A stretch of DNA of 64,000 nt from Agrobacterium leguminum (GTDB lineage: Bacteria; Pseudomonadota; Alphaproteobacteria; Rhizobiales; Rhizobiaceae): positions 186,001 to 250,000 of the forward strand of contig NZ_JADQWB010000002.1 in assembly GCF_015704895.1 (NCBI RefSeq). Direction: 5' to 3'. Both the position numbers and the translations under genes were made by a program. Below the pieces are notes generated by a model. The model saw only the letters and a list, made by a program, of their open reading frames with translations, was not told where the DNA came from and did not search any database. Below, one piece after another: positions 1 through 8,173 of the stretch (positions within the stretch are counted from its first letter, which is position 1; each line of letters begins with the position of its first letter).

Positions 1-127
1 GGCCGAACTCGCCAAAACCACCATCGCCGACATTCTGGACGATCTCGCCGCCAATGACGATGGCGGGATTGCCGCGCGCGGCTGCGCCTTTCTGGAGCTG
101 AACGAGCGCAAAACAGCAACGCGCTGA
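1..127 (+). CDS. C-terminal end of an unidentified protein (cut by window edge)
   Basis: An open frame enters from the left edge in phase 2 and ends with TGA at 125-127, giving 41 residues that include KTTIADILDDLAAND. The tail is too short to assign. It faintly resembles the end of Rrf2-type regulators, in which a T-L/I-A-D segment precedes the C-terminus, and such regulators often sit beside AhpD-like genes as here. That is a guess only. Confidence 0.45.
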   Translation, partial: AELAKTTIADILDDLAANDDGGIAARGCAFLELNERKTATR

Positions 128-223
128 TACAGCCACATCTTAACCAACCCGATGCCGGTCAGCCCGACAGCTTTCCGGACCGATGACGCATGACTTCAAA
201 CAGCCCAACCAATGGAGAGACCC

Positions 224-685
224 ATGAAAACCCGTATTAATTATGCCAAAGCATCGCCCGAAGCCTTCAAGGCCGTCATGGCTCTGGAGAATTATGTCCA
301 GGGCAGCGGGCTGGAGCGCCGCTTCGTTCACCTCATCAAGCTGCGTGCCTCGATCATCAACGGCTGCGCCTTCTGTGTGGACATGCATGTGAAGGAGAGC
401 CGCCATGACGGGCTTTCCGAACAATGGATCAACCTGATGAGCGTGTGGCGGGAATCCCCCGTTTATACCCAGCAGGAAAGGGCGCTGCTCGGCTGGGTGG
501 ACGCGGTGACGAAGATTGCCGAAACCGGCGCCCCGGATGACGCCTTCGAGACGCTGAAGGCGCATTTTTCCGATGAGGAGATCGTGAAGATCACCGTCGC
601 CATCGGCGCGATCAACACCTGGAACCGCATCGCCGTCGGCTTCCGGTCGCAGCATCCGGTGGATGCGGCTGCGAAGGCGGCGTGA
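224..685 (+). CDS. AhpD-like / carboxymuconolactone decarboxylase family protein
   Basis: A 153-residue single-domain protein with the AhpD core: CAFC at residues 48-51 followed by His55, the thiol pair plus histidine used by AhpD-type peroxidase or disulfide reductase members. It therefore resembles the alkylhydroperoxidase-like subgroup more than true decarboxylases, which lack the CxxC. The start is placed at the second ATG (224) because GGAGAG lies directly upstream; the ATG at 212 has no ribosome binding site. The substrate is unknown. It may be co-transcribed with the truncated gene that ends at 127. Confidence 0.88.
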   Translation: MKTRINYAKASPEAFKAVMALENYVQGSGLERRFVHLIKLRASIINGCAFCVDMHVKESRHDGLSEQWINLMSVWRESPVYTQQERALLGWVDAVTKIAETGAPDDAFETLKAHFSDEEIVKITVAIGAINTWNRIAVGFRSQHPVDAAAKAA

Positions 686-711
686 CCTCTTAAACCCAAA
701 ATGGGCGGCCG

Positions 712-1353
712 CTACATGGCGATGTAGCGGTCGTTTCTGTGATTGATGGCGAGCGTGAGGTTCATGACCAGCGCGCCGAGGATGGAGCAGATGATGACGA
801 AAGGTGTGGCCACGAAGAACGAGCAGGCCAGCACCATGCCGTCGAAGGCGAGCTGCACGAGGCCCGCGCGCCAGCCGAAACGATCCTGCAGATAAAGCGC
901 CAATATGCCGAAACCGCCGAGGCTGGTGCGGTGGCGAAATAGCGCCAGCATGCCGGCCGCAACCGTCAGCCCGCCGAAAAGTGCAGCGGCAACCGGGTTG
1001 ATGCTCTGAAAGGCAAAAAACCCAGGCATATATTCCGACAGCAGCGCCGTCATGGCGATGGCGCAGAAGGTCTTGACCGTGAAGGCAAGGCCGAGGCGAC
1101 GGAAGGCGAGATAATAAAACGGCAGATTGACGAGGAAGAACACCGCGCCGAAGCTGAAGCCGGTGGAATAATGCGCCAGAAAGGCAAGGCCGACGGTGCC
1201 ACCGGTGAGCAAGCCCGCGGCGGAAAGCAGCGTCACACCGAGCGAGACGAGCATGCTGCCAGCCAGAACGCCCTGGGCATCCTCCAGCAGCGAATGACGA
1301 TCGGGCGCGGAAGCCCAGATATTCAAGCGCTTGCGTGCAGTCGTATCGACCAT
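712..1353 (-). CDS. YitT family membrane protein (paralog 1)
   Basis: 213 residues with about five hydrophobic helices after a short cytoplasmic N-terminus. Motifs shared with the next gene include LLTGGT, FFLVNLPFYYLAFRRLGLAF and LAINHR-DRYI. These match the integral-membrane part of the YitT/DUF161 family, but the C-terminal DUF2179 domain of longer members is absent. Family function is unknown, though export roles have been proposed. AGGGGAAC lies upstream of the ATG. It is the downstream member of a tandem pair on the minus strand. Confidence 0.85.
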   Translation of the reverse strand: MVDTTARKRLNIWASAPDRHSLLEDAQGVLAGSMLVSLGVTLLSAAGLLTGGTVGLAFLAHYSTGFSFGAVFFLVNLPFYYLAFRRLGLAFTVKTFCAIAMTALLSEYMPGFFAFQSINPVAAALFGGLTVAAGMLALFRHRTSLGGFGILALYLQDRFGWRAGLVQLAFDGMVLACSFFVATPFVIICSILGALVMNLTLAINHRNDRYIAM

Positions 1354-1426
1354 GCCTGTTCCCCTGATTTTCCGGCCTTTGTCGAGCTATTGCGCAAAAG
1401 CGCGATGGATTTCAAGCGTGCTTCGC

Positions 1427-2110
1427 TCAACGCACAACGATGTATCTGTCCGAGCGGTGATTGATGGCGAGAAACATGTTGAGCACGAAAGCGCCGACAA
1501 TCGAATAGACAACCGTGGCCGGATCGATGACGAGGAAGGCGCAGAGCATCACGAAGGCATCGAAGGCCAGCTGGATGAGACCAGCGCGGATGCCGAAGCG
1601 ATCCTGAATATAGATGGCGAGAATGCCGATACCGCCGAGGCTGGCGCGGTGACGATAAAGCGCCAGCAAGCCGTAACCCAGCAACAGGCCGCCAAGCAGC
1701 GCCGCCCAGAGCGGGTTGATGCTGTCGATCACCATCCAGCGCGCTTCCACTTCCGTCAGCACCGAAACGAGGCCGATGGCGATGAAGGTCTTGAAGGAGA
1801 AGGCAAGACCGAGGCGTCGGAAGGACAGGTAATAAAACGGCAGATTGACGAGGAAGAACAGGAGGCCGAAGCTGATACCGAAGGCATAATGAAGCAGGAA
1901 GGCGACGCCGGCGGTGCCGCCGGTCAGAAGGCCGACCTTGTTCAGAAGATAAAAGCCGAGCGCCGACACGATGGCACCGGTGACGATGCCCTGCACGTCT
2001 TCCACCGGCGCATGTTTGGCCGGATCGGAACTCCACATGCCGTAAACGCTTCTCGTTCTGCTCACGCTTTTTTCCTCAGCTTCAGGCATATTTTGCACTG
2101 CAAAAAACAT
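1427..2110 (-). CDS. YitT family membrane protein (paralog 2)
   Basis: 227 residues, clearly homologous along its length to the neighbouring YitT protein (shared LLTGGTAGVAFL, FFLVNLPFYYLSFRR, FLAINHRSDRYI), so the pair arose by tandem duplication. It has about five membrane helices and a longer N-terminus. The start is uncertain: ATG at 2110 or ATG at 2089 (MPEAEE...), neither with a strong ribosome binding site. Function is unknown beyond a membrane location. Confidence 0.85.
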   Translation of the reverse strand: MFFAVQNMPEAEEKSVSRTRSVYGMWSSDPAKHAPVEDVQGIVTGAIVSALGFYLLNKVGLLTGGTAGVAFLLHYAFGISFGLLFFLVNLPFYYLSFRRLGLAFSFKTFIAIGLVSVLTEVEARWMVIDSINPLWAALLGGLLLGYGLLALYRHRASLGGIGILAIYIQDRFGIRAGLIQLAFDAFVMLCAFLVIDPATVVYSIVGAFVLNMFLAINHRSDRYIVVR

Positions 2111-2172
2111 CTGAGCAAGATGGATACGTAAGGAAGCCTGACCTATCGCAAAAATGGCAAGAAACGGAATGT

Positions 2173-3114
2173 TCAGGCTTTGGCACGGGCAAGAAAAAGA
2201 ATGCCGGAAAGGGGTTTTCCGGCATCCTTGCGAATGGTGGTTTTGCGAATTTCGATGAGGGAAAAGCCCGTCCGCTCAAGAAGCTCGCTCACGTAGCTCT
2301 TCGAATGGGCGTAACGAAGGGATTCCCGCAGCACGAAACCGTCTTCCTCCCCCGCATCCTCCACCGAAAAGGCAAAAAAGCCTGAAGGCGCAAGCAGGGC
2401 GGAAACGAGCGGCATGACGGTTTCGAGACTGCCGAGATACATCATCACATCGGCGGCGGCCACAAGGCCGGCGCGGTGCTGCGCGAGCGCGGGGGTGAAG
2501 AGCCCCGAGGCCTCCGGCTCCAGCGAAAGATCGGCCTGGTCTAGATGATCGTAAAGCCCCTTTTCCTCCGCCTTGGCCAGCATGTTCTGGGAAATATCGA
2601 AACCTTCCAGCCGGTTTGCGAAGGTGCGGATTTCAACGCCAAGGAGACCGGTGCCGCAGCCAATATCGACAATGGTGTCGAACACGCCGCTTCCCGCCGC
2701 CTTGCCGATCAGTTCCGCCAGCTTTTGCGGCACGCTGTAATCCAGCTTTTCCACAAGCGAGGTTTCGAAACGGTCGGCATAATCGTCGAAGAGCCCTTCC
2801 ACATAGCGGCTCGGCGGTTGCTCAGGCGTTTCGGCGGCGCCGAGAACCGCGAGTTTCAGCTCGGCTGCAAACAGTCCTTCGGTGTCCAGCTCGGCGACTT
2901 TCCCGTAGGCCGCCACGGCTTTTTCCGTTTCGCCCGCTTTTTCGTGATATTCCCCGAAGCGAAACCAGCCCGCTGTCCACCGCGGCGCAAGCTCCAAAGC
3001 CTGTTCCATGAGTTCGGCGGCAGCGGGAAAGTCACCGCTCTCCGCCAGCATGCGGGCATAGTCCGCCCGGCGGTCGGCAATGACGTCACCGGAAGAAAAC
3101 TGGTTTGGGGCCAT
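2173..3114 (-). CDS. TPR-containing class I SAM-dependent methyltransferase
   Basis: 313 residues. Residues about 15-80 form TPR-like helical pairs (AAAELMEQALELAP, then KAVAAYGKVAELD). A class I methyltransferase fold follows, with SAM-binding motif I VDIGCGTGLLGVEI near residues 149-162 and downstream acidic and YLGSLE segments. Proteins of this layout are annotated as predicted methyltransferases with a TPR repeat; the substrate is unknown. AGGA precedes the ATG. It runs in the same direction as the YitT genes but is separated from them by about 60 bp. Confidence 0.85.
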   Translation of the reverse strand: MAPNQFSSGDVIADRRADYARMLAESGDFPAAAELMEQALELAPRWTAGWFRFGEYHEKAGETEKAVAAYGKVAELDTEGLFAAELKLAVLGAAETPEQPPSRYVEGLFDDYADRFETSLVEKLDYSVPQKLAELIGKAAGSGVFDTIVDIGCGTGLLGVEIRTFANRLEGFDISQNMLAKAEEKGLYDHLDQADLSLEPEASGLFTPALAQHRAGLVAAADVMMYLGSLETVMPLVSALLAPSGFFAFSVEDAGEEDGFVLRESLRYAHSKSYVSELLERTGFSLIEIRKTTIRKDAGKPLSGILFLARAKA

Positions 3115-3282
3115 TCAAGATTCCTGAGAAGATGTCGGCTGTCATTTATCAAGCCATAAAAAAACTCAAGTCCTATTTCATGGCGGCCTCGTGGAATTGG
3201 CGAATTTGACGCGATATAGTGCGCCGAAACTTGCATCGAAGCGTCGTGCTTCATATGTCAGGACAAAACAGGAGACGTGCTG

Positions 3283-3549
3283 ATGGCCGGTGAGGTCAAC
3301 AAAATGCTGGGTGACACGGTGGCCCGTACCGTGGTGAAGCTGCTGGTGGTTTCATTGCTCGTCGGCTTTCTGATGGCGATCTTCGGATTGACGCCATGGA
3401 ACATCATCTACGGCGCGCGCGATTTCGTGGTCGATCTCTGGCGCAGCGGCTTCCATGCGCTGGGCGCAATCGGCGACTATCTGATCCTCGGGGCAACGAT
3501 CGTCATTCCGGTTTTCATCATCCTGCGCCTCCTGAGCTACCGCCGCTGA
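3283..3549 (+). CDS. DUF6460-like small inner-membrane protein
   Basis: 88 residues with two predicted membrane helices (about residues 15-35 and 62-83) joined by a loop containing TPWNIIYGARDFVVDLWRSG. Length and pattern match DUF6460-type proteins found widely in Rhizobiales; function is unknown. The start is set at ATG 3283 because GGAGA sits 7 nt upstream, whereas the GTG at 3277 would touch it. The stop is one base before the next ATG at 3551, so the two genes are probably co-translated. Confidence 0.75.
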   Translation: MAGEVNKMLGDTVARTVVKLLVVSLLVGFLMAIFGLTPWNIIYGARDFVVDLWRSGFHALGAIGDYLILGATIVIPVFIILRLLSYRR

Positions 3550-3550
3550 C

Positions 3551-4048
3551 ATGACCCACTCCACGTTTCAAACGCTTTCACGGCGCGGCTTCGTGCTGCT
3601 TTCCGCCGGCTCCGTTCTTTCCGCCTGCGTTTCCATGCCCACCAACAAGGGCATGCCCTCCGGCACCCGCGACGAGACGGCGGCGGCGCTTCCCATGGTC
3701 AACGATCTGCGCCGCTCCAAGGGGCTTTCGCCGCTTGCCATCAATGGCGCGGCAAGCGGTGCTGCCGCCTATCAGGCCGGCCGCATGGTCAAGGCGCAGA
3801 AGATGGCGCATCTGATCGGCCTGACCGACAGTTTCCTGATCCGCATGAAAGACGGCAATGTGCCGCTTCCGGCAGCGGAAAACGTGGCCGCCGGGCAGGA
3901 CAGCGTCGAGCGGGTGGTGAAGGCCTGGATCGGCTCACAACATCACCTCGAAAACATGCTCGGGCCCTATAACGGCCTCGGCGTCGCGGTCGCCTATGAC
4001 GCGGCCAGCCGCAACCGGCCCTATTGGGCGATGGTGCTCTGCGCCTGA
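3551..4048 (+). CDS. CAP (SCP/PR-1) domain lipoprotein
   Basis: 165 residues. The N-terminus carries a twin-arginine-like SRRGFVLL followed by a lipobox LSAC with Cys26, so export followed by lipidation is likely. The mature part is a short CAP/SCP domain: VNDLRRSKGLSPLAINGAA, AQKMAHLIGL, AENVAAGQ, and a C-terminal YWAMVLCA strand. Secreted CAP proteins are common but their bacterial role is poorly defined. It begins one base after the stop of the small membrane-protein gene. Confidence 0.85.
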   Translation: MTHSTFQTLSRRGFVLLSAGSVLSACVSMPTNKGMPSGTRDETAAALPMVNDLRRSKGLSPLAINGAASGAAAYQAGRMVKAQKMAHLIGLTDSFLIRMKDGNVPLPAAENVAAGQDSVERVVKAWIGSQHHLENMLGPYNGLGVAVAYDAASRNRPYWAMVLCA

Positions 4049-4071
4049 GGTAAAGCGGCGGGAACCACCAT

Positions 4072-4195
4072 CTTCCCTCATTCCTGTGCTTGTCACAGGA
4101 ATCCAGCCGACGCGCGTCTGCGCGGCGAGAGGACTCTTCTCAGCCCAAGGACTTGGGCTGGCTGGATCCCTGTGACAAGCACAGGGATGAGGAAG
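4072..4195. repeat. Palindromic intergenic repeat element
   Basis: Two arms of about 35 bp (4072-4106 and 4161-4195) are near-perfect reverse complements, and each contains its own hairpin (CCTGTG-CTTGT-CACAGG and its partner). Between them lies a third hairpin, CAGCCCAA-GGAC-TTGGGCTG (4141-4160). The arrangement fits the mosaic palindromic repeats spread through rhizobial intergenic regions. It lies between converging genes, where it may also help end transcripts. No copy was noticed elsewhere in the window. Confidence 0.75.
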
Positions 4196-4238
4196 GAGAG
4201 CCCCTGAGGACGCGCTGCCGACCGCCCAAGGTCTACGC

Positions 4239-5330
4239 TCAGCCGAGCTTGCGATCCGCCCAGCGGTCCACCGCGCTGTCGCGCAGGTCGCGAATGGACT
4301 GTACGCCCTCGCGGGCGACCAGCTTCGACAGGCCCTTGACGATGGCCGAGGGCAGGCCGGGGCCTTCATAGACCATGCAGGAATAGAGCTGCACGAGATC
4401 GGCCCCTGCCCTCACCTTTTCCAAAGCGGTCTCTGCGGATGACACACCGCCGACGCCGATGATCGGCAGGTTGCCGCCGACGCGGCGGCGCATCTTGGCG
4501 AGAGCCGTGGTGGAAAGCTCGAAGAGCGGCTTGCCAGAGAGACCGCCTGCCTCGCCCTTGTGCGGGCCCGGCCTCAGGCCTTCGCGGGAAAGCGTGGTGT
4601 TCGAAACGATCAGGCCATCGAGATCATGGGCGAGCGCCTCTTCGGCAACGTCGTCCAGCCCCTCTTCGGTCAGATCGGGCGCGATCTTGAGGAAGATCGG
4701 GATGCGTTTGCCGAAGCGTTCGGCTTCCACTTTCCGGCGCTCCAGCACGGCGGCGAGAAGCGCGGCAAGGCTTTCGCGCGCCTGAAGATCGCGCAGGCCG
4801 GGCGTGTTGGGCGAGGAAATATTGACGGTGAAATAGGATGCGACCGAATAAAACGCCTCGATGCCCTGTACATAGTCGGCGATGCGGTCTTCGCTATCCT
4901 TGTTGGCGCCGATATTGACACCGACGATGCCGCGCAGCTTTGCCTGCTTCAGACGTTCCAGCGCAGCGGCATGGCCTTCATTGTTGAAGCCGAGGCGATT
5001 GATGACACCTTCGTCTTCGACCAGACGGAAGATACGCGGCCTGGGATTGCCGGATTGCGCCTTGGGCGTGACGGTGCCGATTTCGGTAAAGCCGAAACCG
5101 AGCCGCAGAAGCGGCCCCGGCACTTCCGCATTCTTGTCGTAACCCGCCGCCATGCCGAGCGGATTGGGGAAAACGAGGCCAGCCACGGTCTGCTGCAGAA
5201 GCGGATCGTGCGGCACCATGCAGGTGGGCAGGAAGCCGCTTTTCAGCGCCGCAATGGACAGGCCATGCGCCTTTTCCGGATCGACCAGAAACAGACCCTT
5301 GCGGCCGATCGAGGAAAATAATCCGCTCAT
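4239..5330 (-). CDS. pyrD: Dihydroorotate dehydrogenase (quinone), class 2
   Basis: 363 residues. It catalyses oxidation of dihydroorotate to orotate in pyrimidine synthesis, at the membrane with quinone as acceptor. Class 2 features seen: an N-terminal extension (LFLVDPEKAHGLSIAALKSG), FMN-binding GTVTPKAQSGNPRPRIFRL, the NISSPNTPGLRDLQ segment with the catalytic serine region, and GVGGVSSAETALEKVRAGADLVQLYS. The open frame extends upstream, but the ATG at 5330 matches the family start and overlaps the stop of the DUF952 gene (ATGA), so translation is probably coupled. Confidence 0.96.
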   Translation of the reverse strand: MSGLFSSIGRKGLFLVDPEKAHGLSIAALKSGFLPTCMVPHDPLLQQTVAGLVFPNPLGMAAGYDKNAEVPGPLLRLGFGFTEIGTVTPKAQSGNPRPRIFRLVEDEGVINRLGFNNEGHAAALERLKQAKLRGIVGVNIGANKDSEDRIADYVQGIEAFYSVASYFTVNISSPNTPGLRDLQARESLAALLAAVLERRKVEAERFGKRIPIFLKIAPDLTEEGLDDVAEEALAHDLDGLIVSNTTLSREGLRPGPHKGEAGGLSGKPLFELSTTALAKMRRRVGGNLPIIGVGGVSSAETALEKVRAGADLVQLYSCMVYEGPGLPSAIVKGLSKLVAREGVQSIRDLRDSAVDRWADRKLG

Positions 5331-5683
5331 CACAAAATCTCCGGAAACTGGTGCTGGCCGTCGTGACCGAGCGAAAGCGGCGTTTCCCAAAGCACGGCGG
5401 TCAAGGGAAGAGGCGCATAAAGATGCGGGAAAAGATCGCCGCCTCTGGAGGGTTCATAAACCAGCTTGTCGCCGAGCGCCGCGCCGTCGACCGCGATCAG
5501 AAGCAGATCGACCTGACCGGAAAAATGCCGTGCGGCGGTCTCTGCCGCCTGTTTTGCCGTTGAAAAATGAATGAAGCCGTCGGTCAGGTCGATGGCCGCA
5601 CCTTCGAAGACGCCCTTCGCCTTTGCCGCGCTCCATAACGTCTCCGGCACGATTTTATAGATGATCGCGGGCGTTTCCTGCAT
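5330..5683 (-). CDS. DUF952 family protein
   Basis: 117 residues. It shows the DUF952 pattern: IYKIVPETLWSAAKAKG, GFIHFSTAKQAAETAARHF, LLIAVDGAALGDKLVYEPSRGGDLFPHLYAPL and VLWETPL. The fold is thought to be related to tRNA/NAD 2'-phosphotransferase-like proteins, but function is not established. The start is ATG 5683, preceded by GGAG; a TTG at 5695 would lack a ribosome binding site. It is the first gene of a two-gene unit with pyrD, overlapping it by 1 nt, a pairing often seen in Rhizobiales. Confidence 0.88.
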   Translation of the reverse strand: MQETPAIIYKIVPETLWSAAKAKGVFEGAAIDLTDGFIHFSTAKQAAETAARHFSGQVDLLLIAVDGAALGDKLVYEPSRGGDLFPHLYAPLPLTAVLWETPLSLGHDGQHQFPEIL

Positions 5684-5926
5684 AGGGCTCTCCAAGGCTT
5701 TCCACTCAGCGGGATTTGCCGCAAAGCTCGAAGATTGTCCACAGTTTCCACGGCATTTTTATTGCGGAGAGCCTGAAAGACCGCCTGTCCACAAGCTTTT
5801 CCTTGTAATGCGGGACCGATTGGCGCAACCTTTCGCGGAGGAGCCGGACGTGTTTCGACCACCGGCAAATGGGAGTGAGCCAGTACCAGAAAAAGAACCG
5901 CATAACGCCCTTGGGAGGGGGCCAGA

Positions 5927-6577
5927 ATGTCGGAACTTGTCATTATCATAGCAGATGACCACCCGCTTTTTCGCGGCGCCCTGAAACAGGCCGTATCCGG
6001 CCTCGACGGGCAACAGAGCATTATTGAAGCAGGGGATTTCGAGGCCGCCCGCAGTGCAGCCGCAGCGCGCAACGACGCCGATCTCATGCTTCTCGACCTC
6101 GCCATGCCGGGTGTCAGCGGATTTTCGGGCCTGATGGCGCTCCGGGCGGAATTCTCCAGCCTGCCGATCGTCATCGTTTCGGCAACGGACGATGCGACCA
6201 CCGTGCGCCGCTCCATCGAACTCGGTGCTTCCGGTTTCATTTCCAAATCCTCGGGTATCGACGATATCAGGGACGGCATCCGTGCGGTTCTGGAAGGCGA
6301 TGTCTGGATACCGGCGGGCCATCAGGGCGACAAGGAACAGGATCCTGACGTGGCCGATCTCATCGGCAGGCTCAGAACGCTGACGCCGCAGCAAAGCCGG
6401 GTTCTGGGCATGCTGGCCGAAGGGCTGCTGAACAAGCAGATCGCCTATGAGCTCAATGTTTCCGAAGCCACCATCAAGGCGCATGTCTCCGCGATCCTGC
6501 TGAAGCTCAAGGTCGACAGCCGCACCCAGGCGGTGATCCAGCTCGCCAAGATAAATACATCGGCCATGGTGGCGTAG
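5927..6577 (+). CDS. NarL/LuxR-type response regulator
   Basis: 216 residues. The receiver domain (1-120) has the acidic pair Asp10-Asp11, phosphoacceptor Asp57 (LMLLDLAMPG), a switch Ser/Thr at VSATDD and a Lys in FISKSSG. The LuxR helix-turn-helix (about 150-205) reads LTPQQSRVLGMLAEGLLNKQIAYELNVSEATIKAHVSAIL. No sensor kinase gene is adjacent, so it is an orphan in this window. The 230 bp upstream hold no gene. Confidence 0.93.
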   Translation: MSELVIIIADDHPLFRGALKQAVSGLDGQQSIIEAGDFEAARSAAAARNDADLMLLDLAMPGVSGFSGLMALRAEFSSLPIVIVSATDDATTVRRSIELGASGFISKSSGIDDIRDGIRAVLEGDVWIPAGHQGDKEQDPDVADLIGRLRTLTPQQSRVLGMLAEGLLNKQIAYELNVSEATIKAHVSAILLKLKVDSRTQAVIQLAKINTSAMVA

Positions 6578-6609
6578 AAAAGGATTTTATTCCTTTCCTT
6601 GCTTTACTC

Positions 6610-6639
6610 CTGACCGGATATGGTCTAGATTCCGGTCAG
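6610..6639. promoter_or_regulatory. 9-bp inverted repeat upstream of S24 repressor gene
   Basis: CTGACCGGA (6610-6618) and TCCGGTCAG (6631-6639) are perfect reverse complements separated by 12 bp and end 50 bp before the repressor start codon. Position and symmetry fit an operator bound by a dimeric repressor, possibly autoregulation. It could instead be a terminator of the upstream response-regulator gene, but no T-run follows. Confidence 0.45.
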
Positions 6640-6689
6640 TAAACGACAGGAGCTTTTCCGCTATCGGCTCCACTTGCGGGCTTTCTATC

Positions 6690-7340
6690 ATGCTGTCACA
6701 CGAGACGATCTGGAGCGCCATCGATACGCTTGCCGAACGCCACCAGCTAACGCCTTCGGCATTGGCGAAGCGCGCCGGCCTCGATCCCACCTCGTTCAAT
6801 AAATCGAAGCGTTTCGGGCCGGATGGCCGCAAACGCTGGCCTTCGACGGAATCCGTCTCCAAGGTGCTGGAGGCGACGGGGGCAAGCGTCGACCAGTTTT
6901 TCGGTTATGCTTTCGGCAGGGCGCAGACCATGCAGCCTTCCGGCGCCGACAACGCCATTCCCCTGCTCGGTTTCGCGCAGGCGGGCTCCGGCGGCTTTTT
7001 CGACGATGGCGGCTTTCCGGCGGGTCAGGGCTGGGATGTGGTGGAATTCCCCTCCTCTCCCGAGCGCAGGCAGGGTGTCTATGCGCTGGAGGTGCAGGGC
7101 GAGAGCATGATGCCGCTCTACCGCGACGGCGACATCCTCATCGTGGAACCCGGCGCACAGGTGCGGCGCGGCGACCGCGTGGTGCTGAAAAGCCGCGACG
7201 GCGAAGTGATGGCCAAGGTGCTGGCGCGGCAAAGCCCCAAAAACATCGAGCTTCTTTCGCTCAACCCGGAACATCCGAACCGCAGCTTCGACATGGCCGA
7301 TGTGGAATGGATCGCCCGCATCATCTGGGCCAGCCAATAA
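6690..7340 (+). CDS. S24 (LexA/CI-like) helix-turn-helix repressor
   Basis: 216 residues. The N-terminal HTH (about 5-65) contains LTPSALAKRAGLDPTSFNKSKRF. The C-terminal S24 peptidase-like domain has nucleophile Ser139 in VQGESMMP and general base Lys176 in GEVMAKVL. An Ala98-Gly99 pair in GFAQAGSGG fits the self-cleavage site of LexA/CI relatives. It is not LexA itself, because the HTH differs and phage-type PSTESVSKVLEATG is present. It is a probable chromosomal stress- or DNA-damage-responsive regulator with unknown targets. Confidence 0.87.
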   Translation: MLSHETIWSAIDTLAERHQLTPSALAKRAGLDPTSFNKSKRFGPDGRKRWPSTESVSKVLEATGASVDQFFGYAFGRAQTMQPSGADNAIPLLGFAQAGSGGFFDDGGFPAGQGWDVVEFPSSPERRQGVYALEVQGESMMPLYRDGDILIVEPGAQVRRGDRVVLKSRDGEVMAKVLARQSPKNIELLSLNPEHPNRSFDMADVEWIARIIWASQ

Positions 7341-7394
7341 CCCGCAACTGCGTTTTTTCGCGGTATCGACCGGGCACGCGCTGAGAATATTCCT

Positions 7395-8147
7395 TTAAAG
7401 ACCGAGTGTCCTTGCGGCGGCATCGACCGTCATGATCTTCGCGCCACCCGACACCGCCCTGCGGACGAGACCCTGAAATCTGCCTTCCGGACAACCGTAA
7501 AAGCTCGGCGTCTGCGAAACATCATGAGTGAAGATGATGAGCCAGCCGCCTTTTTGCAGAACATCCTCCAGCCAGCCATCGGCGGCGTCGAGGTAGTTTT
7601 GATCCGAACGCAACTCGACCGCGGCAAGATTATGCGGGTCGACACTGCCCCGGTTAATCCCTGGCATGATGCCGCGCGCCGTCCTGAACCGGCGTCGCAG
7701 CAGCGGCTGCATGACCGGTGAGGCCATGCCGAAGGGAACGGAGAAATTGCGCCCGTGGCGGCTTGCATCGAATGAGCCGAGCACGCGGTCATTGCGATCG
7801 AGATCCTCCTCCAGCCCCCGTCTGGAAAAGCTCGAGAGTTTGCGATGGGAAAAGGTGTGGCAGGCAAGCTCATGGCCGGCCGCCGCCAGTTCCCCGCAGC
7901 CTTTCGCGGAAATCATCTGCTGCTGTTCATCGTCTTGGTCGATAAACACGCCGGCGATGTAAAACGTGCCGCAAACGCCCTCGTTTTCCAGAATGCGCGC
8001 ACCCGCCGTCCAGGCGCTTGCCGGCACATCATCGAATGTGAAGGACACGATCGGTTCGGACGTCTCGATCCGCACCGCCGGTCCCGGCAAATAGCGCACC
8101 AGCCGGTTATTGATCCGGTCTGTAAAAGTCCCGATTTTTTGCGTCAT
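7395..8147 (-). CDS. Polysaccharide deacetylase (NodB-type)
   Basis: 250 residues. The NodB homology domain is visible through SFTFDDVPASAW (motif 1, TFDD), the metal-binding HTFSH (motif 2), and later RGIMPGINRGSVDPH and GWLIIFTHDVSQTP. No signal peptide is evident, so the site of action is unclear. The start ATG at 8147 has a G-rich leader upstream; the frame extends to 8219 without an ATG better supported. It lies 26 bp downstream of the O-antigen ligase gene on the same strand, implying a shared transcript for surface-glycan synthesis. Confidence 0.87.
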   Translation of the reverse strand: MTQKIGTFTDRINNRLVRYLPGPAVRIETSEPIVSFTFDDVPASAWTAGARILENEGVCGTFYIAGVFIDQDDEQQQMISAKGCGELAAAGHELACHTFSHRKLSSFSRRGLEEDLDRNDRVLGSFDASRHGRNFSVPFGMASPVMQPLLRRRFRTARGIMPGINRGSVDPHNLAAVELRSDQNYLDAADGWLEDVLQKGGWLIIFTHDVSQTPSFYGCPEGRFQGLVRRAVSGGAKIMTVDAAARTLGL

Positions 8148-8173
8148 ACAAAGCCCCCCGGCCTGTCTGCAAA

